Positions 33,914 through 45,543 of a DNA stretch of 64,000 nt are shown here, piece by piece. The stretch comes from Nissolia schottii (Eukaryota; Streptophyta; Magnoliopsida; Fabales; Fabaceae). The first letter of the stretch is position 1. Each line of letters begins with the position of its first letter. The stretch lies in the NCBI GenBank assembly GCA_003254905.1, contig QANU01033585.1, positions 152,219 to 216,218 of the forward strand, written 5' to 3'. Below the pieces are notes generated by a model. The model searched no databases, had not been told where the DNA came from, and saw only the letters and a program-made list of their open reading frames with translations. A program made the position numbers and the translations under genes.

Positions 33914-36000
33914 TTTTTGTGATTAGGGTTAGGATTTGATTATTAGGGTTAGGGTTTTGCTTATTATGATTAGGGTTATGGGTAGGGTTTGTAGTTTTAG
34001 TACTTAGGGTTAGGTTTAGGTTTAGTGTTAAGGTTTTAAATATTAGGGTTAGGGCTTTTTAGGGTTTAGGGTTTGTTTTTTAGGATTTAGGGTTAGGGTT
34101 TTGACTATCAAGGTTAAGGTAAGGGTTTGTAATTTTTAGTGGTTAGGGTTAGATTTAGGTTTAATGTTAGGGTTAGGGGTTTAAAGATTATGGGTAAGGT
34201 TTGTTTTTTAGTGTTTAGGGTTTTAGTTTAATTATTAGGATTATGGTTGCGGTTAGGGTTATGGGTAGTGTAACATCCCGATTTTTTCTCTTACAAAGAT
34301 TTCGCATAATAAATAAATATATAGGTAATATAGATGGACTAGAATTTTAAATCCCAATTTTATTCCCCAAAAAATATCCAATAAGGTAATAGTTCGCAAT
34401 TTCACAAAAATCCGTAGACACTGGATTTATTGCCTTTTGTTACCGGAATTTAATCGTACATCAAAGGTAGCTGTAAAGAACACTTTTATGAAAATAAATT
34501 TACAAATAACTTTGATGAACCTAAATTCCTCACTAGAACTCGAGCTACACTTTGAGACACATGCCCCTCTCCTTGGACCATGTGAGTATGCTCACTTGGA
34601 GACTGATGGCCAGTTATGCGCCTTATGTAAAGGGCGTGGAGAATTTCTTCCTGCTACTAGGGGAAGGTTAGACCATGTGCAGGGATGATTGAATAAGCCT
34701 CTTAGTGGGAACTTTCATCCATCCCCACTTGGAGTGATTAACTGCTGGACCAAGCCAAGACGAAACCTCAATGCTTCAAGGCATCGATGGAAGATCTCAA
34801 TGTTTTCTCCCAAAGGAAACATGGCTTCTAAGGCCATGACATGACTAATATGGTATGGGATCCCGGTGGAGGCTACCGCAACAAACTTTGGTGGATGTTT
34901 CTGGACCAGTTCAAACATGATCCTCCATGAGACGGCTGCCGACCGTCGAAGTTAAGGACGTTAAACAAAAGTGTTGGGTGGGAAACAACCCAGCGTTTAC
35001 GAGTTTTTCTTTTCTTTTCTTTTATTTATTTTTTTTACTTCTTTATTTTTCTTTTTGCCTTATTTTGTGCACGGAGGTGAGTGTACTTCTTTAAGTGTGG
35101 GGTGGGAAATTTTTGTATGTTTAGGATAATAGTTTTAACTGTGCAATAATTTTGGAAATTCATGAATAGGGGATGATTTAAACTAATTAATGATTAATCT
35201 GTGCCATGTGAAATGATGTGTTTGATTATCTATTTATGGCATTAGGTTTGATTGAGCATTTTATAGATCCTGGCATGTTTTAATTAATTGGATGATATTA
35301 CCTGGTAAGCTTTTGAGCCTTTTATAAGATGACAACACCACATGTCATTCATTTCTTTGTTGTGTGTATGCTCATTAGTGTACAAGTCTAGAACTTGCCT
35401 GATTCTCTACATTACACTTTTACCTTTATATATGACATGTGAAATGATTGAGGCATTCCTTGTGTATTTAGCTTACATACTCTTACATGCCTACCTTGAA
35501 CATTTGACCCTTGCTAGCCCCTTTGAGCCTTCTAGCCTTTTATTGAATAATTAGCACAATACAAGCTGATAAACCTAGAAAAACCATGATACACCTAGCT
35601 TTAGGGCTTAGGAGTATTGTGGCACATTTGTTCATATGTGCTAAGCAACAAGTATGGGGTTACATGAGGACATGTAACATTCAAAGGTTGGAAAATCTAT
35701 ATAAGTGACCATGCAAAAAATAAAAAATAAAAAATTGAGGCAACTAATCTCCAAAACAACCAATTAGGTGCACTGACAAAAACTCTCTCCTAAGGTAATG
35801 GGTAAGCGATGACAAAATTTCCAAGAAGCGTAAAAAAGTATGAATGAAAAAAGAAAAAAGAAAAAGTGAATAAAAGTGTTTGGGAATTTGTCATCGGGCT
35901 AATTAGAGAACAAGCGAAGCTCGTGGAGATTAAGGTCCTTGCACCGTTGGTTAAGCACATATGCCATGAATTCTACTAAGTCTTAGGCTTTAGCTCACTG
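33914..36000 (+). repeat. Tandem duplication, unit 2 (2087 bp)
   Basis: Near-identical to 31827-33912 with scattered single-base differences, ending with the same TAGCTCACTG before the unique continuation TCCATATGATATCCC. See the findings for the possibility that this is an assembly artefact. Confidence 0.9.
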
Positions 36001-36516
36001 TCCATATGATATCCCACCTTGACCTTGGCCCCATTACAACCCTTAAAAAGACCTCTTGATGCATGTCATACATATTTGGTGATCCGTGATGCTCAGAAGA
36101 AAGTCAAGCCTATGGAGGCAACTCTAGTGTAGTGTTTAAGAGAGCATTGGATAAACCTATACACTATGAGTGATGAGTGACACACTGACCTGTGAAGCCC
36201 AATTGATTTTAACATGCCTTGACTTATTCTTTGCTCATTATCGATATGCCAAGAAAATTAGTTTTAATGCACAGTATTTTAATGCACAGTAATATCATCT
36301 CTTGTCTAAATGTACTTTTCTTTTTTGGATTATCAATTAGTGAGTCGGCTTAAGTGCCTCCCTGATTTTCGCGACTTTGTAGGGGGATGTAAATAGGTTG
36401 CCGCTACAAATAGATTTTGCTTTCTTTGTTTTTTGTTTTATTTTCATTTTTAGTATGCTTTTGTTCTTAGTTCCTTGCATGAGGACATGCAATTGTTCAA
36501 GTGTGGGGTAATTTGA
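36001..36516 (+). other. Athila-like 3' internal region of a gypsy element
   Basis: Continues from the duplicated unit (CCACCTTGACCTTGGCCCC at 36014-36032). It runs to a polypurine-like stretch (CAAGTGTGGGG, about 36499-36509) directly before a probable LTR start. No intact reading frame is present. The assignment rests on recognised phrases typical of plant Athila-type elements. Confidence 0.5.
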
Positions 36517-37985
36517 TAGGTGGAGTTTGTACCCTATTTTATTATTCTATAATTTATTATTGCATACTAAAAATGTGTGACTTTAATGTTTAATTAATAT
36601 GTTTTGCATATTATCCTCTTTTGTGAGAAATTGAGAAAAATTCAATTTAAGACACTATTTTTATCTTAGAACTTAATATGTATATTTCTTTTGTTCCTTT
36701 TTAGTTTTCTACTTTAATTGCAGAAAATAAATTTTCAAGAGGATCAATGAAGATTTGAAGGGGATTTGATAAGATACAAATTTTGAAGAAGATATTTGAA
36801 GAAAAGATTTGGATCATAAAGTACAAGTTTGAATTCAAATAGATTTGGTCAAAGATTTGTTAAGGATTTTTTAACGCTAACTTTGTTACAGATTTTGCGT
36901 TAGGATGGAGGTTTAATCTCGATTTGACGTCAACTACAAAATTGTAAATCTATCTCTTAGCTTTAATTAAAGATTTAAATCACCTCAATCCAATATCTGT
37001 AGTCGAAGTTATTACAATTTTACCAACTGTTGTGCTGAAAGTGTGGGATTTTCACCCATTTTGGGCTCATCCTCTATAAATAGACATCCTCTCACAACCA
37101 TGTCACACTCATCCTCCACTTTTATTTTCTGCACTTTAGGTTTATGTTAGTAGTGCTTAGTTATTATTTTTTCAAGGATTGTTGAAGCACTTGCATTGAC
37201 AATGCAAGCTCCCAATTATTTGTGAAGTTTTTCTGTTATTGTATTCAGGTTTTGTTATTTTATTCTCCATTATTTTCCACTCTCTTCTTCTATTTATTTA
37301 TTATGAGCTTTTATCCTCCACCCATGGAAGAGTAGTTCCCTAATATCTTGCATGCGATAACTCTAGATTATGATTAATTAAAGGTTATTGTGATTAATGT
37401 TTATTTATGATTTGTTCCGACCCTAATTAGTAATATAGCGATCGCATGTTAATGGTTAGGGTTAATTCTAGGTTGATAGATCTTGACGATTCTAGGATTT
37501 ATTGATTTAGGATTTGGAAACTTTTTGGGAGAACTAATTAGATCTAATTAGGTTGTGCAATTGTGATATAATTGATATGGGTTTTAAATGTTGAAATCTT
37601 AGTTTTAATTCTTGTATTAATAAATTCTTAAGGTATTGATGATCATAGTCTCTTAAGTTAATTGTGTATTAGTTAGAGATTTCAACTAATAAACAACATC
37701 CCCTCCTATGAATAATTAAATAGGAATCAATGACAATTAATCATTGATCTAGAAACGCCGTATGCAGGATATTGCTTTTTTGTCATTGTTGATTTATTTC
37801 TATTTTAATTTCCTTTTATTTAAATTCACCAATCCAAACCCTCCCAATTTAGTTAAACTTTTAATTAGTTCTAATTGTTTCCTTGAGAAACGATCTAGGT
37901 TAGCCCCCTTTACTACATTTTTGAGGTTTCCTTAGTTTATAAATTATTATTTGATTATTCATTGAAATTAACGATGTTTTGGTGT
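36517..37985 (+). mobile_element. Probable 3' LTR of an Athila-like gypsy element
   Basis: It begins TGATAGGTGGAG just after the polypurine-like GTGTGGGG. It contains a TATA-like CTCTATAAATAG (about 37072-37083) and the late-LTR phrase CCTTGAGAAACGATCTAGG (37882-37900). The right border near 37985 is approximate; I found no clear target duplication. Confidence 0.5.
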
Positions 37986-39308
37986 GTGTCATAGGGCTAT
38001 TGTCGTAAGGAAGCTTTGACGTGGCATACTATACATGCATAAAATGCTCATAAAGATAAATACTTAACTTTATTCATAAAATAAACAACTTTATAGCATA
38101 ACTATTTCCATATAACTGGTCTAAAAAATCAATACTAAGTTACATCATAATGTCATAACTGAAATGAAATGTTAGAATGCTAAATACAGGATCCTACCCT
38201 AGGCATCTAGCTCATAACTGACATAACTCGAGTAGACCTCACTATGAAGCGGAGCTTACCACTGACGCATGAATCCTCTCTTATTAGATGAGGGGGACAT
38301 TCTCACTGTCTTCTATTATATTTGAAAATGATATTGACAAAGGTGTGAGTTTGTAATCTCAGTAGTGGGTACCTCAGTACCACACAAATAACACATATTG
38401 CATATAATATCATGGCATATACTGGATAAACAAAGATAACGTAGATACTGAAACAAATATGAACAACTACTGTAAAGTATAACTGAATAAACTGGATAAA
38501 CTAATGAAACTAAACTACTGGAAAGTAACCTAAACTGTACAACATATGCCCACCTCCCTTGTGGAGGGGCGCAAGAAGAGATGCTTCTCGATCCTCGAAT
38601 TCAAGGGAACCTCAGCTTGACCTTGCTTCACCAAGATAAATTTAAGTGGTTCCAGTACATGGACAGGGATGCCTGTGAGGGTATGCATACCCTAAGTCTA
38701 AGGAGCCTTGCACTCATGTAATCTATTAAATCTAGTAGGGCACGCATGCTAGAATCTGAGGAGCCTTGCGCTCAAAGCTATTCTACTACTGAGTCTGGGT
38801 TACAAGGTCATTGATCTTGTATTGTTCTAGGTTATCTACCCTAAGATCTACTATTTGTGAAGTCTTTTAGGTGAGCTAGCTTGGTTACTCAAGTTGTTAA
38901 GACCTAAGTCTACAGATTATGACAAGGGTGTCCTAGTTAGTCAATCTTATTTATTAGTCCAGGCTCAAGGACTGAGGTCCCATACTTCGGGGATGATTCT
39001 TAAGTAAGAGAGGTGCATCACAACGGACAACTTAAGTACCAAGTCTTGCCTTGCCAGAATCTACCCTTCGATAGGGTCCATGCCTTAATCGGAGTCTTTA
39101 TTAAAGTCTGTTATATCTAACCAAACAGTTCTAAGGAATTTCATGCCTATAGTCTTACGTCTCTGTCCTAGCATAACATAACATAAGCATATCATAAATA
39201 ACATGTCATAAATCATATAAGCATGGCAATTGTCAACTAAATATCTAATAACATGTTATAAGCCACAACTGACTTTATTGACGGACCACCGAAGTGGAAC
39301 CGTCGACG
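37986..39308 (-). mobile_element. Older gypsy LTR-like remnant, left part, reverse orientation
   Basis: Repeat-like sequence without gene content, with transposon-type phrases (GAGGAGCCTTGCGCTC-like at about 38699 and 38758). It appears to continue across the solo LTR at 39314-42173 into 42179 onward, since the target duplication CCCCG splits one phrase (CGTCGACGCCCCG / GCACCGCCACTCACC). Family assignment is tentative. Confidence 0.4.
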
Positions 39309-39313
39309 CCCCG

Positions 39314-42173
39314 TGAAACACCCTAGCTAACTGTTTACCCGTACACAGTAAACAAAGCTCACTAGGTTCTTTTCTATCTGATCGGAATACCTTAGTCCAT
39401 TGTTATCTTTCGAAAATAGTTGTTTAAGAAAATAAGGACCGATTTTAAACTTTTCATTTACATTGCATAATTATTAAACTAGAGCCATGCGTCAGAAAGA
39501 ACCATATAACAAAGCGTATAACTGTAAGATAGTAAAACATTCAATACATATCCAGGTGGTCCATTAGACAAAGTCACATAACTGTATATACAGTAAGTAA
39601 GATATACATCACATGTACATAAACTGGAATACTGAATACATAAGTCAGAATACATCACCGCAAACTACAAGGACTACTGGAATACTACTCAGTATGCCAT
39701 TGGCAAAAATGTAAACATCTATCTATCTCTTAGCCGCTCATGGCTCAGCTGGCAGCTCGTCTGCATCCTCAAAATAAGATTCATCTTTGGTACCTGAAGT
39801 CATAAAACAGTGGGAATAAGAACGGTAGGTTCTCAGTGGAAATAACTTTAGTTCCTGAGTCTCGTATCAGATTATGTCGGACTTCAGGCTGCTCAGAGAT
39901 CTCTAAGTGAACATACATACTAAATAGCCTACTATTTATTGTCTGGCCTATCTGAACGACTTTATCTACATTACTATGTGATAGGGAACTATTCTTGTTT
40001 ACTACGTTCTCGTGCTGATTAACATTCCGTGAGTATACATAACCGTCTCGAGCGTGCTCTTAACGGTACTAACATAACAGCAGAACTATACATTCAAACA
40101 TTCATGTATAATAGAATCATCAGAGTATGCATAACAGAGTCACCATAATAAACATGACAGAATCATCGGAATAAACATGGGGGATACATGCCTAACAGAA
40201 TGTACATGTGCATAACAGAATATGACAGCATAAAACTGCATAACAGCATAACCTGCTTTGGAATATGTGTTATTCCCACCATAGTAATGTCCTCTGTTGA
40301 CATTAGTATGACGGAATAACCTCGCACCCTCAGTGTAGGCCCTGTCTGGACCTTCCTGCGGTGGGCTTCCACCTGCCGTGTGCCCCCTCGGGACCCTTCG
40401 ACAGTGGGCGGATATTGTACCCCCACCTAAGCTTGCCCCCTTTCGACAATGCAATGGCGTGGTAACCGCACACTCCCAGGTATGCCATATCGACACCACC
40501 TGTGGCGGGCTTCCACATTCAGGATGCCTTGACCTCCTGAAGTGTGATCATGGTTTGGCTCACGTGATCACGGCCTTTTCAGCATTTGGCCTTTGGCCTT
40601 TTCAGCATTGGGCATTGGGCATTGGCCCTTTTTAGCATTTTCAGCATTTCAGCCTTTTCTATACCTGCAGCATGTGATACTTGTTTCCTATGGTTCATTT
40701 CAGAATCTTTACTTATCTCAGAGTTAATTCTAATGTCCGTAAACCAGGTTCATCAGGAATGCATGAAATGCTACAGATTTTATTACAGACTACACGTGAT
40801 ATGCACGTTCAGAGCATTTTCCTCACATCTAGCATGTACATTCATACAATTCAGCTATCAATCACAGATATGGTAATAAATACTGTACTATGAGCCTCAA
40901 GAGGGTTCTATTAGATTTTCTAGTCCCAAGCCGCTCAGCGAAAACTGATGTTCGCTCAGCAGTTTGAGCCTTCGCGCCCAGCGATAGAGGTCTTATCGCT
41001 CAGCGGTAATGACCTCTTCGCTCAGCGACTGTCACCTTCCTGAATCTTCTCCACCGCCTTACAAAAAAATATCTTTTTGAACTTTCCACGTAGGCTTCAG
41101 CTCGCTCAGCGGCGCCTTAGACTCCGCTTAGCGGCCCATGTGCGAGACATGAAAACCGAATTCACCATCTCTTCAATTTTTCTCTCCTTGCTTCCCATGG
41201 CATCTGCTTGAGTTTCACACACCAACCAAGCATAATAATCCTATCTAATCCAGGTCACAAGACCCTTCAGAATCATCTTTCTAAGCCTAACCAAACTTCT
41301 AACATAATTACACATACATGCATAGAAACATACAAACACATGCATAAGCACATCCAACTAACATAATCACCAAAGAGGTGTTAAACTAAAGTTACCCACT
41401 TCCTAAAGAGCTTGTTGGTGATGGAAAAGGATGAACTTGAAGCTTGATTGCTTGCTTGAAAGCTTCTTGTTCAAGAAAGAATAAAACCTAGGTTATGGAA
41501 GATTAGGGTTATGGAACTTGTTATCTTGGCTTCCACTTGAAGAGAACCTCCTAACCTTGATGCTAGCTTGTTTTCTTGATGAATGTAGGAGTGAATTAAG
41601 GTGATGAAAGCAAAGGATGATGATTGAACTTGGTGGATTTGAAGCTTTGAAGTCTTGGAAACTTAGGAAGAAGAAAATGAGAACTTTGGAGTGTATGTAT
41701 GCGTGTCTTCGGGTGTGTGTGTGTTTTCGTAGGGGAGAGGGTGTCGTGGGTCTTTAGGGGCCTTTGGCCATCCATCCATAATTCTATTTTCTCCCGGTGT
41801 GTTTTCGGTCATATTCGCTCATTAACTATTTATGTATGGAAGTCCTAAAAATATTTCGGACATACCGTTGTGACCTATTAATTTTCCTTGTTAATATTTA
41901 AATGTTAGTTGGAATATTCTTAAATTTATTTTCATATTAATGTATTTTATAGACTCCTATTAAGTCATAATTAAATTCTAATAATGCCTAATATCGACCC
42001 GAACGTCATCGGACGCCACGACATTGCAGAATTATTATTTTTAACTAATATTACAGAGATAACATTAATGTTTAAATTTTATTTCATTTTTATCTCACCT
42101 TTTCCTTCTTATTATATTTTTAATTATTTATTTATTTGACATTTCAAATGAAGGGAAAAGTCGGGTTGTTACA
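39314..42173 (-). mobile_element. 2.86-kb solo LTR (family B, copy 3), reverse orientation
   Basis: On the plus strand it runs from TGAAACACCCTAGC to GTCGGGTTGTTACA, the mirror of the TGTAACATCC...GGTGTTTCA layout of copy 2. The flanking 5-mers are both CCCCG (39309-39313 and 42174-42178), a perfect target duplication. It carries CGCTCAGCG motifs (40931-41133), a G/C-rich minisatellite-like stretch (about 40325-40510) and an ATTGGGC/CAGCATT low-complexity patch (40575-40665). No coding domain was seen. Confidence 0.87.
40931..41133. repeat. CGCTCAGCG motif cluster in LTR-B copy 3
   Basis: Variants at about 40931, 40953, 40974, 40997, 41029, 41103 and 41124 (CCGCTCAGCG, TCGCTCAGC, CCCAGCG, ATCGCTCAGCGGT, CGCTCAGCGA, CGCTCAGCGG, CCGCTTAGCGG). 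Confidence 0.75.
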
Positions 42174-42178
42174 CCCCG

Positions 42179-45100
42179 GCACCGCCACTCACCTAGAATG
42201 TCGTGAAACTAAGGAATACTAGAATTGGGGGCTCCAAGCGGCGTGGTGTAGGCACCTGGAAAGTCCAACAAAAACCACCATCAGAAACCCATAAAGAAAG
42301 ATTAACTTGCAGGCTCTGCGATAGCGATCTGACATCGCTACTGTGATCCATCATTGCCACGGTGGTCGTGGACTGCCATGGGCCACCATTACCAAAGTAG
42401 CGGCGCCAGGGCCTACTACCCTAAGTCATCCTAAAAAAGAACTAGCTACCTACACTAGGTGAAGACATTGCGTCTTCCCAAGTGAGAGAGAAAGAAACTG
42501 ATCCAGAACTCATTTTAGAGAGAAAAAGAGTTTGAAGCTCTAAGCGAATTGAAAGGGGGAGAGGATAACTCTATATATAAGGGGAGAAATGACCAAAGGG
42601 GCGAGTTGAGCCCTCTCCTAGCCCAAAGGGGGGCGAAAAGGGTTTGCTGATCAGCAGGGGTGCGCTACAGCGTTTCGCTATTGCTGACACACTAGTGCGC
42701 GCTACAGAAGCTGCAGCGTGCTCCAAGACTTGTCTGGGCCTAATGTCACGGGCCATTACAACCGTCTCTACCATCATCACCACCACCACCACCAACAACA
42801 ACAACCTAACTCGCCACCACTTACCACTACAATCAAATTTTAACCTCAAACCACCACCACCACCACCACCATCATCATCAAAATCAAATAGCAACAACCC
42901 TCAAAATCATCATCAACAATACATAATCCAAATCCATAAATCCCTAAATCTATAACTCTCCTTCCTCCATCGACAATAACCCATCATTTTCATCCTCACC
43001 AACAACCCTCTTTCTCTATCCGCTACCCATCAACACATATATCCAAAAGCAACAACACCAACACAAGATCTGAAAAAAAAAATCTAGGAGACTAAGCAAA
43101 GAAGGCACCATGCGTTGGCCACCATTTGTTGGTAAAAAATCATTGCCATCACGATAACAAGGTTGTTGTCGCGGAGGAGAGAGGTCGTCCAAACCCATGC
43201 CCATCGCTTGATACCGTCGCGTCCCCGAGCCACCGCCACTCTGTTCGCACAACAACACTGCCAAGAAGTCATCATGCACTTTAAACTAACATAACTACTA
43301 ACATAAGTGAAAACTACTCCATTGCAAAGTGAAGCTCACTAAAGATCTGACTTGCTGGAATATACTGAAGGAGAATAATATCCAGGTCCTCAACGTTATC
43401 TGAAAAACAACATTGAGGAAAGGTGAGTCATCACTCAGTGAATAACAGACCCCACGATAACATGAAACATTTTGCAAACATGACAATCATATGCAATATG
43501 TATGTAATATCATTCATAATATATATATATATACACACACACATATATATACACATATATATAGTACGTGAAAACATTTGAAACATAAATAGGTTTGGGA
43601 GTTGTTTAGATAGATAGATCCCGAGAAATACGTATGGCTATAATGTTAATGCGGTTACCGGGCATCATGACTATTGCCCTAAGCTATATGATTCGTGACT
43701 TCGGGCATCACGGGCATGCCATATGTCCGGGCTTCACGATCTTACCCTAATTATTCTACATGTCTAAAACCTAATCTATATGATGATTGTACAAAATATA
43801 CCAGTCAATGTGGGTTGTCGCTAACGCACAATTTTATTCTAGATCTACTCCCATGAAAATGATTTTAAGATAAAAACATAATTGCTGATAACTGATAACT
43901 GAAAATGATAATTGAAAAACTGGTGTAATCATACACATGCATCACGACAGTTTTAATGCATATAGAATAAATGGTCTCATGTAGTTCTAAAATATTTTCA
44001 TGAGTTTCTAAATAAGTTTGCAAATGGTTTTCATAAATTGTTTCTTTAAATAATAAGTCCTACCTCATAGGATTTAATAAACAATCCATAATTTCTAAAA
44101 TCAAGGCTTGAAAATATGTCGTGAGGAAATACACTCACCTAGAGTTGCAGAGTACCTTACATCACTATCGACGAACTCTAAGGGAATCCTAACGATGCTA
44201 CTAACTAATATAGGAAATCAAAATGACAAACAAAAATAAATAAATGACATAACTGGAGGCAAGATAGTGCAACTGGGCACTGATCTGTTACAGTGCCCCG
44301 ACAACTTTGTGGCATTAACGCCCTAAGAAACTATAATGGCACCAGCGCCATTGCGCCCTTGGAGTGCAATTGTGCTGGCAGGCCAACGCCATTATACAGA
44401 AAAAGAGAAAAGAAAGACCAGGAGACTTACCACTCGTGACGAACATTTGAACGACCGCCTTTGAGCTCCCACGCTCCCCAAAGATGAAACTTAAACTTTG
44501 CAAGAATCCACACATAGAAGGACCTTCCCTTGTACTTATGAAAATAATAAAATATTTATTTTTAATGCATGTTAAGACTCATTAGGTAAGACTCTATTTA
44601 TAAGGGGAGATTAACACCCCCCATTGTTTGAAATAGGCAATGTGAAACTTTACAAAGTTAGTGTAGAACGCCATTGCGCTGCCTGATCCTAGTCATGCTG
44701 GTGTTGGTGGAGCTTGGCGCCATTGAGTTGTTACTAGAGTCCAAAAGTCAACCATTTGACTTTAAGGGTCCACTACAAGTTACTTTAAGCATTTTATCCT
44801 ACAATTTAAGGTATCTAAATGTATGAATCGTTACATTGATGATGGTGAAGGTGATGGGATCGCAGGTGTTGGTGGCTGTGGTGGTGCACAGTAATGGAGA
44901 TGATTATATTGTGAGAGAGTGATAGCGATAATGATAACGTTTTGGGCTTTTTGGTAAATTAGATTTTTCTTTTTTAGAATTTGGGTTGCGTGATTTTGGT
45001 AATAGACCAGGTTATGTGGGAGTGGGTTAAGTGACATGTGCAAGTTACATATCACTTGACACATGACACTTTTAATTACCACATTAACTGTTAACATCAA
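42179..45100. other. Repeat-rich spacer, no gene recognised
   Basis: Continues the older LTR-like sequence of 37986-39308; ACTCACCTAGA phrases recur near 42188 and 44142. It includes (CAC)n/(CAT)n trinucleotide runs (about 42775-42880), which create Pro/His- or Gly-rich pseudo-frames on either strand, and a (TA)n/(CA)n tract (43519-43562). No protein domain was recognised. Confidence 0.55.
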
Positions 45101-45543
45101 ACGGTGACGGCCAAAATAAAATAAAATATTATTAGGTACCAATCCAATTTATTTATTTTTTAATCAGGGTGCAGATTAAAAAAAATATATGTTAATGGAC
45201 AAAAACTTATTTAATTTTTCCTTTTTTTTTCAATCTAAACTTGCTACGCCACGTGTAATCTAAGCGCTATAACGTTCAGTGCATGTGCATGTGTCGCAAA
45301 TAGACTTGCCTATACACTAGATTCTCCCTACCTTATCTTTCTACTACTGATAGCCAGTGCTACCCATCACAACTGAGAAGCAGAGCACTGCCTCCGTTGG
45401 CTCTGTCGCCACTCACTCCCCAGCACAGAGGCAAGGGCACGAAACGCACCTCTCTAGTCAGAAGCTCTCAGTGCGATATAAACCAGCTTCTTCAAATTCC
45501 CGAGCCAATCCCAAAATCGAAGCTCAATTTCGCGGCGCGAAAC
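45101..45543 (+). promoter_or_regulatory. SECA1 promoter and 5' UTR
   Basis: A G-box CACGTG at 45250-45255 lies about 290 bp upstream of the start codon. The last 200 bases are C/T-rich and leader-like. No in-frame ATG precedes 45544, although the frame stays open upstream. Light-linked G-box regulation would suit a chloroplast protein but is inference. Confidence 0.4.

Noticed and set aside
32349-35554. Recurrent small frames in both tandem units, as possible duplicated genes
   Set aside because: They repeat only because the DNA is duplicated; no domain or splice-consistent extension was found, and the context is retrotransposon 3' sequence.
42571-42955. Gly-rich and Pro-rich frames
   Set aside because: Produced by (CAC)n/(CAT)n trinucleotide repeats; no conserved domain flanks them.
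45397-45543. Upstream extension of the SECA1 first exon
   Set aside because: The frame is open but begins with TTG; the first ATG in frame is 45544, which gives a normal transit peptide.
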